64,000 nt of DNA, taken from assembly GCA_023055505.1 (NCBI GenBank), contig JALIRH010000030.1:5576001-5640000 (forward strand), read 5' to 3'. The number at the start of each line of letters is the position of its first letter. The stretch's first letter is position 1. This document shows positions 13,167-26,010 of this stretch, piece after piece. The notes below the pieces were generated by a model. It made no database searches. It was not told where the DNA came from and saw nothing but the letters and a program-made list of their open reading frames with translations. The translations under genes and the position numbers were made by a program. The stretch comes from Callipepla californica brunnescens (Eukaryota; Chordata; Aves; Galliformes; Odontophoridae).

Positions 13167-13503
13167 CTATTGTGGCTGGTAGGCACCTCGCTCAGTTCTG
13201 AAGGAGTACCGTTCAGACAGGAGGATGTCTAACTCGGACTGGAGGGTGTCTCTATCGGGTTGGAGGGCATCGTGCTCAGGTTGGAGACCATCTTGTTGAC
13301 ACTGAGGGTTGTTGAGTTTGGACTGGAGGGCATCTTGCTCAGGTTGGAGAGCATGTCTTTCAGCCTGGAGGGCGTTTTTCTCAATCTGAAAAGCGACTTG
13401 CTTGGTCTGGAAGATGTCTCGATCAGACTGGAGGCTGTCTAAATTGGACAGGAGAGTCTGACTGTCAGCTAAAAGACTCTCTGGATATGGACAACATCTT
13501 TTT
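13167..13503 (-). pseudogene. gag: ERVL-like Gag C-terminus with heptad-repeat array
   Basis: About 110 open codons made of roughly 14 consecutive seven-residue units such as LQAERHA, LQPEQDA and LQSELDI, encoded by an imperfect 21-bp tandem repeat. The hydrophobic residue recurs every seven positions with charged residues between, as in a long coiled coil. The terminal TAG (13167-13169) aligns with the gag stop of copy 2a, so this is the Gag C-terminus. The rest of gag is missing: only about 85 bp separate this frame from an LTR fragment. Copies 2a and 2b have no such array in this place. Confidence 0.65.
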
Positions 13504-13588
13504 CAGCTCTGAGACTCTATTGCTCTATTTCAAAAACTATGCCTCTCTGGGATAGTAGTGAATAAGTTCTGATTGGCATAAGCCAGAC

Positions 13589-13887
13589 CCTTACACTAAC
13601 GCTAAAGGCGAGACAGCAGCGAGCACCCACTGCTGAGTCGATCCCAAAGGAAAGAGAGTGTCCCGTGACCGCAGACAGTTTTTATCTTTTCCCTCTGAGC
13701 GGAAATACTTAAAAATGCAACGCATTGCAAAGTCCTCTGGGGAATGTAGTTCTTCTTCCCTTCTGAGATAAGTATACCTGGAAATATCAATGATCCATAG
13801 AGCTGGAGTATTAACTCTTTAACTCTTAATGCACTACATGATGTTATGATGTGGAATACCAATGCCAAAAATCAGATAACCATGACA
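13589..13887 (-). mobile_element. Family 2 LTR fragment (5' part), minus strand
   Basis: Read on the minus strand it starts TGTCATGGTTATCTGATT at 13887 and follows the family 2 LTR through the AGTGCATTAAGAGTT block and a TATA-like AAAAACTG stretch to GCGTTAGTGTAAG, then breaks off. The R/U5 region, primer-binding site and most of gag are deleted. Together with 10228-13503 it forms one minus-strand element. Confidence 0.8.
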
Positions 13888-15498
13888 CCCTCACAGGTGG
13901 AATTTCTCCTAGTATCAAGGAGACTAGTCCAACTGCATCCCCTTCCAGTTCTAAGCCAATTTCCCTTGTTCTGCTGCTATATTCCCTTATACAACGTTCC
14001 TTCCCAGCTTTCCTGTGGGTCCCCTCCAGGTACTGGAAGGCCTCCCTAAGGCCTCCCTGGAGCCTTCTCTTCTCCAGGCTGAAAAGCCCCAGATCTCTCA
14101 GCCTGTCCTCGTAGGGGAGGTGCTCCAGCCCTCTGATCATCTTTGTAGCCCTTCTCTGGACCTGCTCCAACAGCTGCACGTCCTTCTTGTGTTGGGGGCT
14201 CCAGAACTGGATGCAGTACTCCAGGTGGGGTCCTTCTCAGGGCTGCTCTCAATCCCTTCTGTGCTCATATTTGTGCCAACCCAGGTTGCAGGACCTTGCA
14301 ATTGACTTTGCTGAATTTCATGAGGCTGGCATAGGCCCATCTCTCAAGGCTGTCCAGGTGCCTTTGGATGGTACCCTCTTCCCTCTAGCATGTCAACTGC
14401 ACCACTCCTTTTGGTGTCATTCACGAACTTGCTGAGGGTGCACTCTATCCCACAGCCTATGTCTCCTACAAAGATGTTAAGTAACACTGGTCCCAGCACT
14501 GATCCCTGAGGGACACCACTCATCACCGGACTCCATTTGGACACTGAGCCATTGACCACAACTCTCTGAGTGCAACCATTCAGCCAAGTTCATACCCAAT
14601 AGGTGTTCTGTCCATCAAATCCATTTTTCTCCAAATTGGTGACCAGGATGTCACGTGGCAGTGTGTCCAATGCTTTGGACAATTCCATGTAGATGGCATG
14701 AGCTGCTCTTCCTTTCTTTACTAAGGCCATAACTCCATCATAAAAGGCCACCATGTTTGTCAGGCATGACGTGATCTTGGTGAAGCCGTGTTGGTTACCA
14801 CCAATCACCCTGTCTTTATTTTCCATGTGCCTTAGATGGGCCTTCAGGAGGATCTGCTCCATGATCTTGCCAGGCACAGAAGTGAGACTGACTGGCCTGT
14901 AGTTCCCTGGATTTTCTTTTTTAGCCTTTTTGGAAATGGGGGTTATGTTTCCCTTTCTACAGACAGTGGGAACGTCACCACACTCCTATGGCCTTTCAAC
15001 TATGACAGATAAGTAAGTCCAGGAGCTCCCTGTTCATTCACAGAGGCCTCCTGGCATCCTTGCCTGCCTTCCTCCATTGTGGCATGCACTGCTCCTGGGC
15101 TTGGAGGAGATGGTCCTTGAATACTGACAATTTTTTTTGGTCTGCTTTTCCCTCCAGGGCTTTATACCATATCACCCTGCCAAGTAGTTCTCTGAAGAGG
15201 TCAATGTCTGCTCTCCTGAAGTGCAGAGTCGTGAGCTTGCTGCATACCCACTTTGATGCAGTAAAGATCTTGAACTCCATCATTTTTTGGCCCTTGAACT
15301 CCACATTACTCATCAGCCTCTCCTTGCTGGGAAGACATTGATGAGTTCCAGCATAGCACAATTTCTCTTGGGTTCCTGCACCACCTGGAAGAAGAACTTA
15401 TCATCAACTCATTCCAGGAAACTCTTGGATTGCTGGTGCCCTGCCTTGTTCTCCTTCCAACCAATATTAGCATAGTTGAAGTCTCCCGTGATGAGCAG
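13888..15498 (-). mobile_element. CR1 LINE, 5'-truncated, minus strand
   Basis: On the minus strand it runs from the endonuclease segment (ITGDFN near 15480) through RT ([10 protein letters not shown] near 14520; the catalytic FADD reads FVND) to the C-terminal region ([19 protein letters not shown] near 14130). Frameshifts and stops break it throughout, and it belongs to a different, older subfamily from 18946-22467. No typical 3' tail is seen. Confidence 0.85.
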
Positions 15499-15817
15499 TG
15501 TAAAGGAAATTAAGGCAGTGACTAAGCCCTCATTTGAGATATAGGTGCTATATAACAAGATCCTAGAGGAAAGGGGAATTAATTCACCCCTCCCAGCAAC
15601 CGCTTGAGTTAAGGAATGCCGCCACCTCTCATTCAAACTCTGGTGAGCTGGTAGTAAGAGAGCAAGGGAGGGGAGGGGGTTAACCTGTGCAGGCTCTGAG
15701 CATATAGGACCTCCTGGAAGCTGCACTGATAGGGAGAGAGAGAGAGAGAATGGGTGGATCTGGGCTCCTCCACTCCGGTCACTCAGGTGCTCATTTACTG
15801 GCAATCCCATTGCAACA
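15499..15817 (-). mobile_element. Solo LTR related to the 57124 element (family 4), minus strand
   Basis: Read on the minus strand it begins TGTTGCAATGGGATTGCC and ends CCTTTACA. Internal blocks match the LTR at 57124-57463: GAGCACCTGAGTGACCGG, GGAGGAGCCCAGATCCACC, a CT-rich tract and the GAGGTGGCGGCATTCCT stretch. No internal ERV sequence is attached, so it is a solo LTR. It lies exactly at the 5' break of the neighbouring CR1. Confidence 0.75.
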
Positions 15818-16094
15818 GGTGATTGTAATGTTAAGGGAAAGCCCTTGGTTTGTCTCTTGGAACAGAAGGGTTAAGCCATAGCTGCAGCCTCTGGAGGTGT
15901 GGCGCTGTAGACTGCCCAAGGCTCTCTCACGGTCAGTGGGATGTGGGTGTGTAGTGTTCGGTGAGGGACAATGATACTACAACTTCTGACCTCCCTACAG
16001 GGTTACAGGGAGGCCCTATCGACACAAGGACAACGTGTGCCCTTCTGAGCCTTGGCAGTACACACAACTGCTGCAGCAGTGGGTGTTTGTTGCA
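15818..16094. other. No feature recognised
   Basis: About 280 bp between a solo LTR and an LTR fragment, with no supported feature. Confidence 0.4.
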
Positions 16095-16385
16095 GCCGTC
16101 CGCCTTCAGCATTAGTGTAAGGCCTCTGGTTTATCGGACATTCTTTCTCTTGCTCATTTGATCTGATTCGTGAGCCTCTATTCCATTATATTGTATTATA
16201 TTGTATTATTTTGCTTCCTGATAATTCATTTTGTAAATTAGCTTTCCTCCTCAGGTTGTTGCTGCTGTTTTGTTTTTAAACCCATCTCCCTTCTCCCTTT
16301 TCCCTCTCCTCCTTCCGCTTTCCTTGGGAGTGGGTCCGTGTGTCCCCCGCACCAATCGTCACAGAACCTGGCCAAACCAGCCTGG
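16095..16385 (+). mobile_element. Family 2 LTR fragment (R/U5 side), plus strand
   Basis: Contains GCCGTCCGCCTTCAGC, TAAGGCCT..GGTTTATCGG, ATTATATTGTATTAT and GTAAATTAGCTTT..CCTC, in the same order as family 2 LTRs (compare 35545-35860). U3 is missing. Confidence 0.75.
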
Positions 16386-16734
16386 TAAACCGTTTAAACC
16401 ACCATCCCACCACCACAAGGAAAACAACCTATTTTGGCATTTAAAATGCTCCTGTACCTTCTGACTGCACACTGTATTCATAGCTCTGTAGGTACTCATA
16501 TCCACTACAAAAGGTTTACCTTCCCCAAAGCACAGGGAAAGAAGGTACAGGGGGAGAGGAAAAAAAGTGATTTTTCCATCCCCTAATGCAGCTAGACATG
16601 TAGAGGTGAAATCATCAGTTCATTTTTTATAATATTACAGAGAGTAAAATGGAAAACTGACCTCACTGTGTTTGTTTGTTTGCTTTTTCTAGGAAAGCAA
16701 AATCAGCATTTCTGAGAACACAGTGATATAAGAT
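16386..16734. other. No feature recognised
   Basis: About 350 bp up to the edge of block B, with nothing identifiable. Confidence 0.35.
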
Positions 16735-17646
16735 GAAAATAGACAATAGTGAGAACGCTTCTTGGGGAAACCTGAAAGGAGAGGGGAAACACATGAGCAG
16801 TGCCATAGGATAGGAATTAATTGGATGCAGTTGAAAAATAAATCATCATTCCAGCTCTTGGTTGGGCTGCTATCTCATGTTGCTGGGGATTCCCAAGCCT
16901 CCCAGCTGCTTGCTTCTTCCCCACGCATTTTCCTTGGAGCTGTGTGTTCCTCCAACCCCCAGGGCCCTGCTCTACCTCTCCTGCACCACACCAGGCCCCT
17001 GCTCCCTGAGATGGAGGAAGCAGCGCTCCTCCATACTGCAAGCATCATCTCCTTGTGGTTCGCAGGGAGTGCTCAGGGATCCTACAAAGAAACTCGCAGC
17101 TCCTGAGGACATGGGCAAACTCCTGCCAGCTTCACTAGCTCACCAAAATCAACCTCCACTTCCTGCAAACTGCAGTCCAAGCACTGCAGCTTGAGAAGAG
17201 CCCAGCAAATGTGATGGCCCTTCTGCACGAGTTCTTCCAGATGATTTACAAGGTCACAGGAAAGACCTTCAAGCTCCGAAAAGAGGCAAGCATGCACTGG
17301 AGAGCACTCTGAAACCTCTGTGCTGCGGGGATAAGCTGCTTGTGCACCCTGTGGCTTTGCACTGCCTTCTGCTCCCACCACCTCCTGAGACATGGGATGC
17401 TGCACTTGGGAGAAACAAGCTCCGCTTTTATTAGATTTAGTGGAACCAAGCAAAGTTTGGTGTCTCACGGCTGCTCTGAGCTCCTGTGAAATCTTTTGGG
17501 AAGGGGAGTAGAAGCAGTGTGCAGCACTGTGAAAAAGAATGACATTACTTGTGTGAAATAAATGCCTCTCTGTGATGAAAGCAGTGGACTGGAGTCAGCA
17601 TGAAAATCAAAGTTCCTTGTACCATTCCTCAATCCACAAGTGGTCT

Positions 17647-17711
17647 TTTATTTTTAGAACAAAAAGCAAGATACATTGAGATTTGCTCCAGAACAACTCT
17701 CCTACTTTATT
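17647..17711 (-). other. Candidate poly(A) signals, copy B
   Basis: TTTATT at 17647-17652 and 17706-17711 are AATAAA on the minus strand and are orthologous to 6528-6533 and 6468-6473 of copy A. Confidence 0.45.
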
Positions 17712-18984
17712 CACCCCCTTCCCCTTCAACTACAGGTTATTTTCAGAACAATTCCACGAGCCACGTTACTGCTTTCCTGACACTTGTATTTCATTCCTCA
17801 GTGCACTCAGAAACTTCTGAGAGCAGCACATGCACACAGACACACAGAACATCCGTACACAGCTGATTTTCCTTAGGAGATGGCATCCAAAAGCTGCTTG
17901 CAGGAAGAGCAGAGGAGAAAAGAAGACATGGTGAGAGAATATGTTTTGTTAGCAAGGAAAGGTGATCTGAAACTCCTGGGTTAATTCCCTTCTGCAGAGG
18001 GTTCCATCAAAGCAATCTTCTTTGCAAACACTTCCTGTGGGGGGAGAAGCATCTCCATCTCCCTCATGCTGGGATCTCCAGCATTCTCAAGGTCTTTGCG
18101 CTGTGGGCTTTCCGATGAGAAATGAGAAGTCAGCCCTGAGAGAAATTCTTCCTGCAGCACAGACGCTTGCAGGGCATTCCCCTCACGAGCACTGGACAAT
18201 ATTCAATGTGGACAGAGCTCTGGATGAAGCTCTTCCTGCAGTGCTGGCATTTCTGTGGTCCCTGCCCTGAGTGGATCCCTTTCTACTCAATCAGGTTGGA
18301 GCACTGGTTGGAGCTCAACCTGCATTTGGGACAAGGGAACTGTGCGGTTCATCACCACACACAGCCACAGTGGGTAACCAGGCTGTGGCTCTGGTTGAAG
18401 CTATTCCATGTCTGGGGCATTGCAGGCTCTGTCTGCAGTGTGCATGTGCTGGTAGGAAACGTGGCTGGAACTGCTTCTGAGGGTTCTCATATTCTGAAGG
18501 TGCTTCTACAGTCTGTCAGTGGTGTGGATTTTCTTGTGGCATCTGAGATGAGAACTTCTTCTAAAGCTCTTCCCACACTCAGAGCACTTATATGGTCCCT
18601 CTCTTATCTGGCTGCGCTGGTGCCGCTTAAATTCAGAACTGCTTCTGAAGCTCTTCCCACATTCAGAGCACTTGTATGGCTTCTCTCCTGTATGGATGCG
18701 TCCGTGTACTTTAAAATCAGAACTCCATCTGAAGCACCTCCCACACTGAGCACTTATATGGTCTCTCTCCTGTGTGGCTGCGCTGGTGCAAATTCAATTG
18801 AGAACTGCTTTTGAAGCTCATCCCACACTCAGTGCACTTATATAGTCTCTCTGCTTTGTGGCTGTGTTGGTGCAACTTCAACTCAGAACTGCTTTTGAAC
18901 CTCTTCCCACGCTCAGAGCACTTATATGGTCTCTCTCCTGTATGGCAAGGCAGTCGACTCCATGCATTGAGACTGCAGCTGCCA

Positions 18985-19503
18985 AGAAGGAAAGAAAGGT
19001 GATCGTGGTGGGTGGCTCCCTTCTCAGGGGTACTGAGGGCCCCATTTGCAGACCAGACCCGTGCCGTAGGGAAGTGTGCTGTCTCCCTGGGGCCCGGGTT
19101 AGAGACATAACTAGAAGACTCCCAGATCTGATTCACCCCAATGACTACTATCCGTTGCTCATAGTTCAAGCAGATAGCAGTGAAATAACTCAAAGAAGCC
19201 TAAGAACTATGAAGAACTATGAAAAGAGATTTCAGGGGTCTAGGTCAAGGTGTGGGAGCACAAGTGGTATTTGCTTCCATACCTTCTGGGGCAGCGAAGG
19301 ACACGGAATGGGCTAGGAAAACACAAGTGATGAATAATTGGCTGAGAGGCTGGTGTAGAGACAGACATTTTGGGTTTTTTGACCACGGGGCAGTTTACTC
19401 AGCTCCTGGCCTGTTATCCACTGATGGAATACACCTGTCCCAAAGGGGGAAACGAATTCTAGCCCAGGAGCTAGCTGGACTAATTGAGAGAGCTTTAAAC
19501 TAG
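18985..19503 (+). pseudogene. CR1 ORF1 C-terminal part (SGNH esterase-like domain)
   Basis: Encodes the esterase-like end of CR1 ORF1. VVGGSLLRGTEG stands where a GDSL block is expected (Asp changed to Gly, Ser kept), and DGIHLSQRGKRIL carries the Asp/His pair near the C-terminus. A frameshift near 19215 separates the halves, and the N-terminal part is missing. Stop TAG at 19501-19503. Confidence 0.7.
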
Positions 19504-19585
19504 CTGTGATGGGGGTAGGGGATATAAAAGGGCTCCCCAGTGAAGAGCCCAGGGGGGCTGTGCTGGAACAAAGGGTGAGGCAAGT

Positions 19586-22357
19586 GTCTCAGCTGAAGTG
19601 CATATACACCAACGCACGCAGCATGGGCAATAAACAAGAAGAGCTTGAAACCATTGTAAGGCAGGCTATGACCTTGTTGCTATTACGGAAACATGGTGGG
19701 ACCCCTCCCATGACTGGAGTACTGGGATGGATGGCTACAAGCTCTTCAGAAGGGATAGGCGGGGAAGAAAGGGTGGTGGCATAGCTCTCTATATCAAAGA
19801 GTGTCTTGATGTTGAAGAGCTTGAGGTTGGAAACGACCAAGTGGAGTGTCTGTGGGTAAGGATCAGGGGGATGGTCTGTAGGAGTGACATCGTGGTGGGG
19901 CTCTGTTATAGACCGCCTAGCCAAGATGAAGAGATAGATGAGGTGTTCTACAAGCAACTAGTAGATGTTGCATGATGGCCAGCACTAGTTCTCATGGGGG
20001 ACTTCAACTTCCCTGATATATGCTGGAAATATAATACCGCGCAGAGGAAGCAGTCCATGAGATTTCTGGAGTGTGTGGAAGATAGCTTCCTGACACAGCT
20101 GGTGCAGGAACCTACCAGGGGAAGTGCCCTGCTAGACCTGCTCTTCACTAACAGAGATGGACTAGTAGGAGATGTGAAGGTTGGGGATCGTCTTGGCCAG
20201 AGTGACCATGAAATGGTAGAGTTTGCTATTCTTGGTGACATCAAGAGGGTGACCAGCAAAACTGCTGCCTTGGACTTCCGGAGGGCAGACTTTGACCTGT
20301 TCAGGACGCTTGTTGCAAGGGTCCCTTGGGACTCGCTCCTGTGGGGTAAAGGGGTCCAGGAAGCCTGGGCCCTCCTCAAGACGGAAATCTTAAAGGCACA
20401 GGAGCAGGCTGTCCCTGAGTACCGTAAGTCAAGCCGGAGGGGAAAAAGACCAGTGTGGATGAACCAAGATCTTTTGTTGAGACTCCGGGAGAAAAAGAGA
20501 GTCTATGTCCTCTGGAAGATGGGACAGGCTACTTGGGGAGACTACAGGGAACTTGCCAAGATTTGCAGGCAGGAAGTTAGAAATGCAAAAGCCCAGCTTG
20601 AACTTAGACTGGCTACTGCAGTAAAGGAGAACAAAAAATCCTTTTATAAATATATTAATAGTAAAAGAAGAACTAAGGAGAACTTCCCTCCTTTACTTGA
20701 TGCGGCAGGGAATGTAACCACAGAGGATAAGGAAAAGGCTGAGGTTCTCAATGCCTTCTTCACGTCTGTCTTTAATAGACAGACCAGTTATCCTCAGGAT
20801 ACTCCTCGCCCTGACCTGGAAGTCTGGGACGAAGCGCATCATACACCCCCTGTGATCCCAGCAGAGACAGTCAGAGACCTGCTCCTCCATCTGAACTGCC
20901 ACAAGTCCATGGGGCCAGATGGGATCCACCCAAGGGTGCTGAGGGAGCTGGCAGAGGTGATTGCCAAGCCGCTTTCTGCCATCTATCAGCATTCCTGGTC
21001 ATCTGGAGAGGTCCCGCAAGATTGGAGGCTTGCCGATGTGACTCCCATCTACAAGAAAGGCCGTAAGGAAGATCCGGGGAACTACAGGCCTGTCAGCCTG
21101 ACCTCGGTATCAGGGAAAGTTATGGAGCAGTTGATCTTGAGGGAGATCACACGGCACGTGCATGGCAATCAGGGGATCAGACCCAGCCAGCACGGGTTCA
21201 CAAAGGGCAGGTCGTGCTTGTCCAACCTCATCTCCTTCTACGACTGGGTGACCAGACTGGTAGATGAGGGAAAGGCTGTTGATGTAGTCTACCTGGACTT
21301 CAGCAAAGCCTTTGACACGGTCTCCCACAGTATTCTCCTGCAGAAGCTGGCAGCCCATGGTGTGGACAGGTTCACTCTTCTCTGGGTTGAGAATTGGCTA
21401 GAGGGCCGTGCCCAGCGGGTAGTGGTTAATGGAGTCAAGTCCAGCTGGCGTCCTGTCACGAGTGGTGTCCCCCAAGGGTCGGTACTGGGGCCCATACTGT
21501 TTAATATCTTTATTGATGACCTGGATGAGGGGATTGAGTGTACCCTCAGTAATTTTGCGGATGACACCAAGTTGGGAGGATGTGTTGATCTGCCTGAGGG
21601 TAGGGAGGCCCTTCAGCGGGATCTGGATAGGCTAGACAGTTGGGCTGAGGTCAATGGGATGAGGTTCAATAAGGCCAAGTGCCGGGTCCTGCACTTTGGC
21701 CACAATAACCCCATGCAATGCTATAGGCTTGGGGCAGAATGGCTTGAGGAGTGTATAGAGGAAAAGGACCTGGGGGTGTTGGTTGATGCTCGGCTCAGTA
21801 TGAGCCGGCAGTGTGCCCAGGTGGCCAAGAAGGCCAATGGCATCCTGGCCTGTATTAGGAATAGTGTGGCCAGCAGGAGCAGGGAGGAGATCATCCCCCT
21901 GTACTCAGCTCTGGTGCGGCCGCACCTCGAGTACTGTGTTCAGTTTTGGGCCCCTCACTACAAGAGAGACATCGAGGCCCTGGAGCGTGTTCAGAGAAGG
22001 GCAACAAAACTGGTGAGGGGTCTGGAGCACAGGTCTTACGAGGAGCGGCTGAGGGAGCTGGGATTGTTTAGTTTGGGGAAAAGGAGGCTCAGAGGAGACC
22101 TCATTGCACTCTACCACTTCCTGAAGGGAGGCTGTGGTAAGGAGGGGGTCGGCCTCTTCTCCCAGGTAACTAATGACAGGACAAGAGGGAATGGCCACAA
22201 GTTGTGCCGGGGAAGATTTAGATTAGACTTGAGGAAAAATTTTTTCTCTGAGAGAGTGGTCAGGCACTGGAATGGCCTGCCTAGGGAGGTGGTTGAGGCA
22301 CCGTCCCTAGCGCTGTTCAAGAAGCGTTTAGATGAGGTGCTGAGGGATTGGATTTAG
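19586..22357 (+). pseudogene. CR1 ORF2 (endonuclease-reverse transcriptase), two lesions
   Basis: The N-terminal apurinic endonuclease domain shows YTNARSM, LWVRIRG, GDFNFPD and SDHEM. The RT domain shows [31 protein letters not shown] and the catalytic FADD. Two lesions disable it: a frameshift near 19690-19725 in the endonuclease and an in-frame TGA at 19973-19975. From 19994 to the TAG at 22355-22357 the frame is open for 787 codons, so RT and C-terminus are intact. Confidence 0.93.
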
Positions 22358-23512
22358 TAGCTTGGTGGGTAGGGATGGTGGTGTGAGGATGGTTGGACTA
22401 GATGATCTTGTAGGTCCTTTCCAACCTAATGTATCTATGAATCTATGAATCTATGAATCTATGAATCTATGGATGCGGCCATGCACCTTTAAATCAGAAC
22501 TCCATTTGAAGCTCTTCCCACACTCAGAGCACTTATATGGTCTCTCTCCTGTGTGGATGCGCTGGTGCACGAAGAGAAGGGATCTCCATTTGAACATCTT
22601 CCCACACTCTGAGCACTTGTACAGGCTCTTTGTTGAGTGTATGCACTGGTGCTTAACGACTCTGGAATTAATTTTAAAGCTTTTCTCACCCTCAGGGCAT
22701 GGATTCTGCTTTTTCCTCTGGCACACATCCTTACTCCTGGGCTCTTCATGCTGCCTTTGACCTGTACTGAAGTCCTGTGGGTTCCCTGATGCCTTTAACA
22801 GATGCTTTCCCTGTTGCATCTTGTTCTGCTTCCACACAATTTGCCCCTGATCCACATGCACATCCCTACTGATTTCTTCCATGGAGATGCTACCACACTG
22901 TCTGTTGACCACACCACCTTCCTGCAGACACTTTCTTGGACTTCTTATCCCAGCACCTGCTGGATGACAAAGGAAAACAAGAAATAGCACACGGTGCCCC
23001 AAATACTACTCTCCCAGTGATAGCTTTTATGTCTTCAACTTCCTCCTTCCCTCCACCACCTGACCTGGGCTGACATCTCCTGCCACGGCCTCAGGGCTAC
23101 CCACATCTGGGATCCAGGGCTCTTCACCTTCTTCAAGGAGGGAGATCACCATGGGTTTGGAGGCTGGAAGTGGAGCTGCAACAACAGAAATAGGAGAAAT
23201 GAGAGCTTTTCCATTATTCTGGCACAATGTCCCTCCCCACAGTGACGTAAACATAAGGGCCTGAATGACACTGGCATGAAACGCAGCAGCTTCCTTTGGA
23301 GCAAAGATTGCTTTTCCATCTCTGAAAACATGCAAAGATATTTTCTTTAAAAGAAAAAGAGCTGACTGCAGGGAGATGGTCCTTCCCCTCCTGGCTGATG
23401 CCTGCTGCCAGCACTGATTGCAGGATGTTATCAAAGTGCTGAGCACAATGTGCCCTTATGAAACTCATGCTTCTCTGTCTTTCTTTTGTTGCTGCTACTG
23501 TGGAGTTTGTCA

Positions 23513-24034
<522 letters not shown>

Positions 24035-25614
24035 TCAGCAGAGCTGTGACTGAATGCAGCAGTCCCTGTCCAACCCCTGCCCACACCAGACCATCTGCAC
24101 GGCACTGCCTGGGGGTGGCACACCACACCTTGCACAGTAAGGAAATGAGCAACAGAACTCATAACAGTCTGGTTAAATGATGGTAATCATCACAAAGCTA
24201 TCACAGTCTGGGGGGCTGAAAGAACTGACAGCTGGGAGTTGAACAGTGGGGGACTAAAGAGAAAGCATGACAAGGAGACAGTCATCCCAACACAGAGAGC
24301 AGGTCGAGGTCACACTTTAGCAGAGATCCTTCACCCCCTTTGTCCAGACACCTTGCAGATACTGATCTGCTGTATGAGACTCTTATGATTCTTTACACAC
24401 AAAGGCGTGAACAAGTCTGGGAATAGAGTGGATCCATGTCCTCCAAGGCTCCTTCTTTCTGTGGGTTCAGGATTTGAGACAGAGAAACGACCACTCTGAG
24501 CCTCATGACTAAATGGGATGGGCTCCTGTAGTTGTGTGTGTAATCCAATCTTGTTAAGACACTGTTAAATCACTACAGCATATCTGGTGTATATCAATGA
24601 ATATAGTCCTGCTGCTCTGTCGATTCGAATTTCATATTGTGACTGCATCCATCTGTGACAAATTGGCAAAGTCACAAAGGGCCACACAAGGATGTAAGGA
24701 GAGAGGTGTTACGTGCAAAATGCCAGGTTTGGAAGCTGCATATGAAGGAAAGGAGAACAGAAATAGACAGGAACAGGGAACAGAACCTAAATTTGAAATC
24801 ACATCTCTAACACTGAAGTAATTAATCATGGCCAAATAAAATAATAGCTAAACATTAACCATAGACATTCCATCGGACACCGTTCATCATCAGCCTCCTG
24901 GTGTTACTTTCTATCTGACTGTAGCATTCCAGAAAGAAGGTAAAAGTCACAGGAAATATTTCCGCTCCTGTACTGACCATGAACATTCTTATCATGGCCG
25001 ATTTATCTTTTTATCCTCCATTTCTCTTGCCTATGTGAAAGCTCCCATTCCAGCATGCCAGGCAAGAGTCTCCTCAGATGTCTATCTCCTCACGGAGATG
25101 AGTACCACACAAAAGGGTGTTAATTGGCAGCTTGTCTCTCTTTCATTGCACCAGGACATGCCCATCTGCTTGTCCCTTAGACAAAGGCTTTCACAACCCT
25201 TGGCCAGGACTAGCTTGGACAAGACTGGACATGTTCATCAGCAGACTTTGAGGCAATGGTATAAAGTAATAGTCTCTAACAGGGTAATCCCTTGCACCCG
25301 GCATGTGAGCGCAGTGCTGAATAACCTTACCTGCCTTATCACCTCACTCTGGGTTATAGAGTTTGTTTCCACAAGTCACTACGGCACGAGGTGGAAGATC
25401 TGAAATGAAAGCGTGCTCCACTGCGGTCCAGAGGGAGAACTGCAGTCCCAGCTGCGCTGTATCACAGAGGTACAAGCGGGCAGCAGAGCACGCTGACCTC
25501 CTGTGCTCACTTCCTCCCTGTCCCAGCTCCAAGCCCTTCGTGTGCCCCTCTCTCCCCAACGCGGACTGCAACATGCCTGCAAAGTGTTCCTGCTGTCGTT
25601 GCAGCCCACCTGGC

Positions 25615-26010
25615 CCAGCAAAGCTGCCGTGCCGGGCAGCACATGGAGCCGGGACCAGGGTCCCACCCGGTGCTGCTGGCAGCGTGTGCTCCTCTGCACG
25701 AACCACGAAGGGCACCTACCTTGGGTGCAGAGCAGGCTGCTCCCAGCTCTGTTGCAGGCAACCGGGCTCCTTGGAGTCGCGCAGAGCACAGGATGCCGAG
25801 TGCCCTCAGCCCGGAGCTGGCCGCAGGACGGCCTTGGTGCACCTCCTGCCACCGCGGTGCTGCCTGGATGGCTTCCAGCCAGGCTCTGGCTGCTTCAGCA
25901 CAGGCTCAGGTGCCACAGCGAGCACGCCCCGAGCCGGCTGCCAGGCCTTGGGCACTTTCACTGCTCATTCTCAGCTCACATCTGCTCCCGGGGGACAGGA
26001 GGAGGGGAGG
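25615..26010 (-). promoter_or_regulatory. GC/CpG-rich promoter and probable exon 1, copy B
   Basis: Inverted equivalent of 1380-1770, with the conserved donor AAG|GTAGGT (exon end 25720). Downstream on the minus strand B has about 110 bp (about 25505-25615) that are absent from A. Confidence 0.5.

Larger units (their letters stand above)
18946..22467 (+). mobile_element. CR1 LINE, nearly full ORF2, inserted in copy B finger exon
   Basis: Starts right after TATGG (18941-18945) and ends in an (AATCTATG)n tail at about 22425-22467, followed by TATGG again (22468-22472), a possible 5-bp target-site duplication. The zinc-finger reading resumes exactly on both sides. It contains the end of ORF1 and most of ORF2, so it is 5'-truncated but long. 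Its last 310 bp differ from the CR1 end at 32464-32777 at only five positions, so this subfamily was active recently. Confidence 0.93.

Noticed and set aside
16817..17468. Conserved-looking frames downstream of copies A and B
   Set aside because: They match only because the DNA is duplicated; lengths differ and indels break the frames between copies.
18167..18814. 215-codon plus-strand frame opposite the copy B fingers
   Set aside because: Antisense shadow of zinc-finger repeats, which are stop-poor on the reverse strand.
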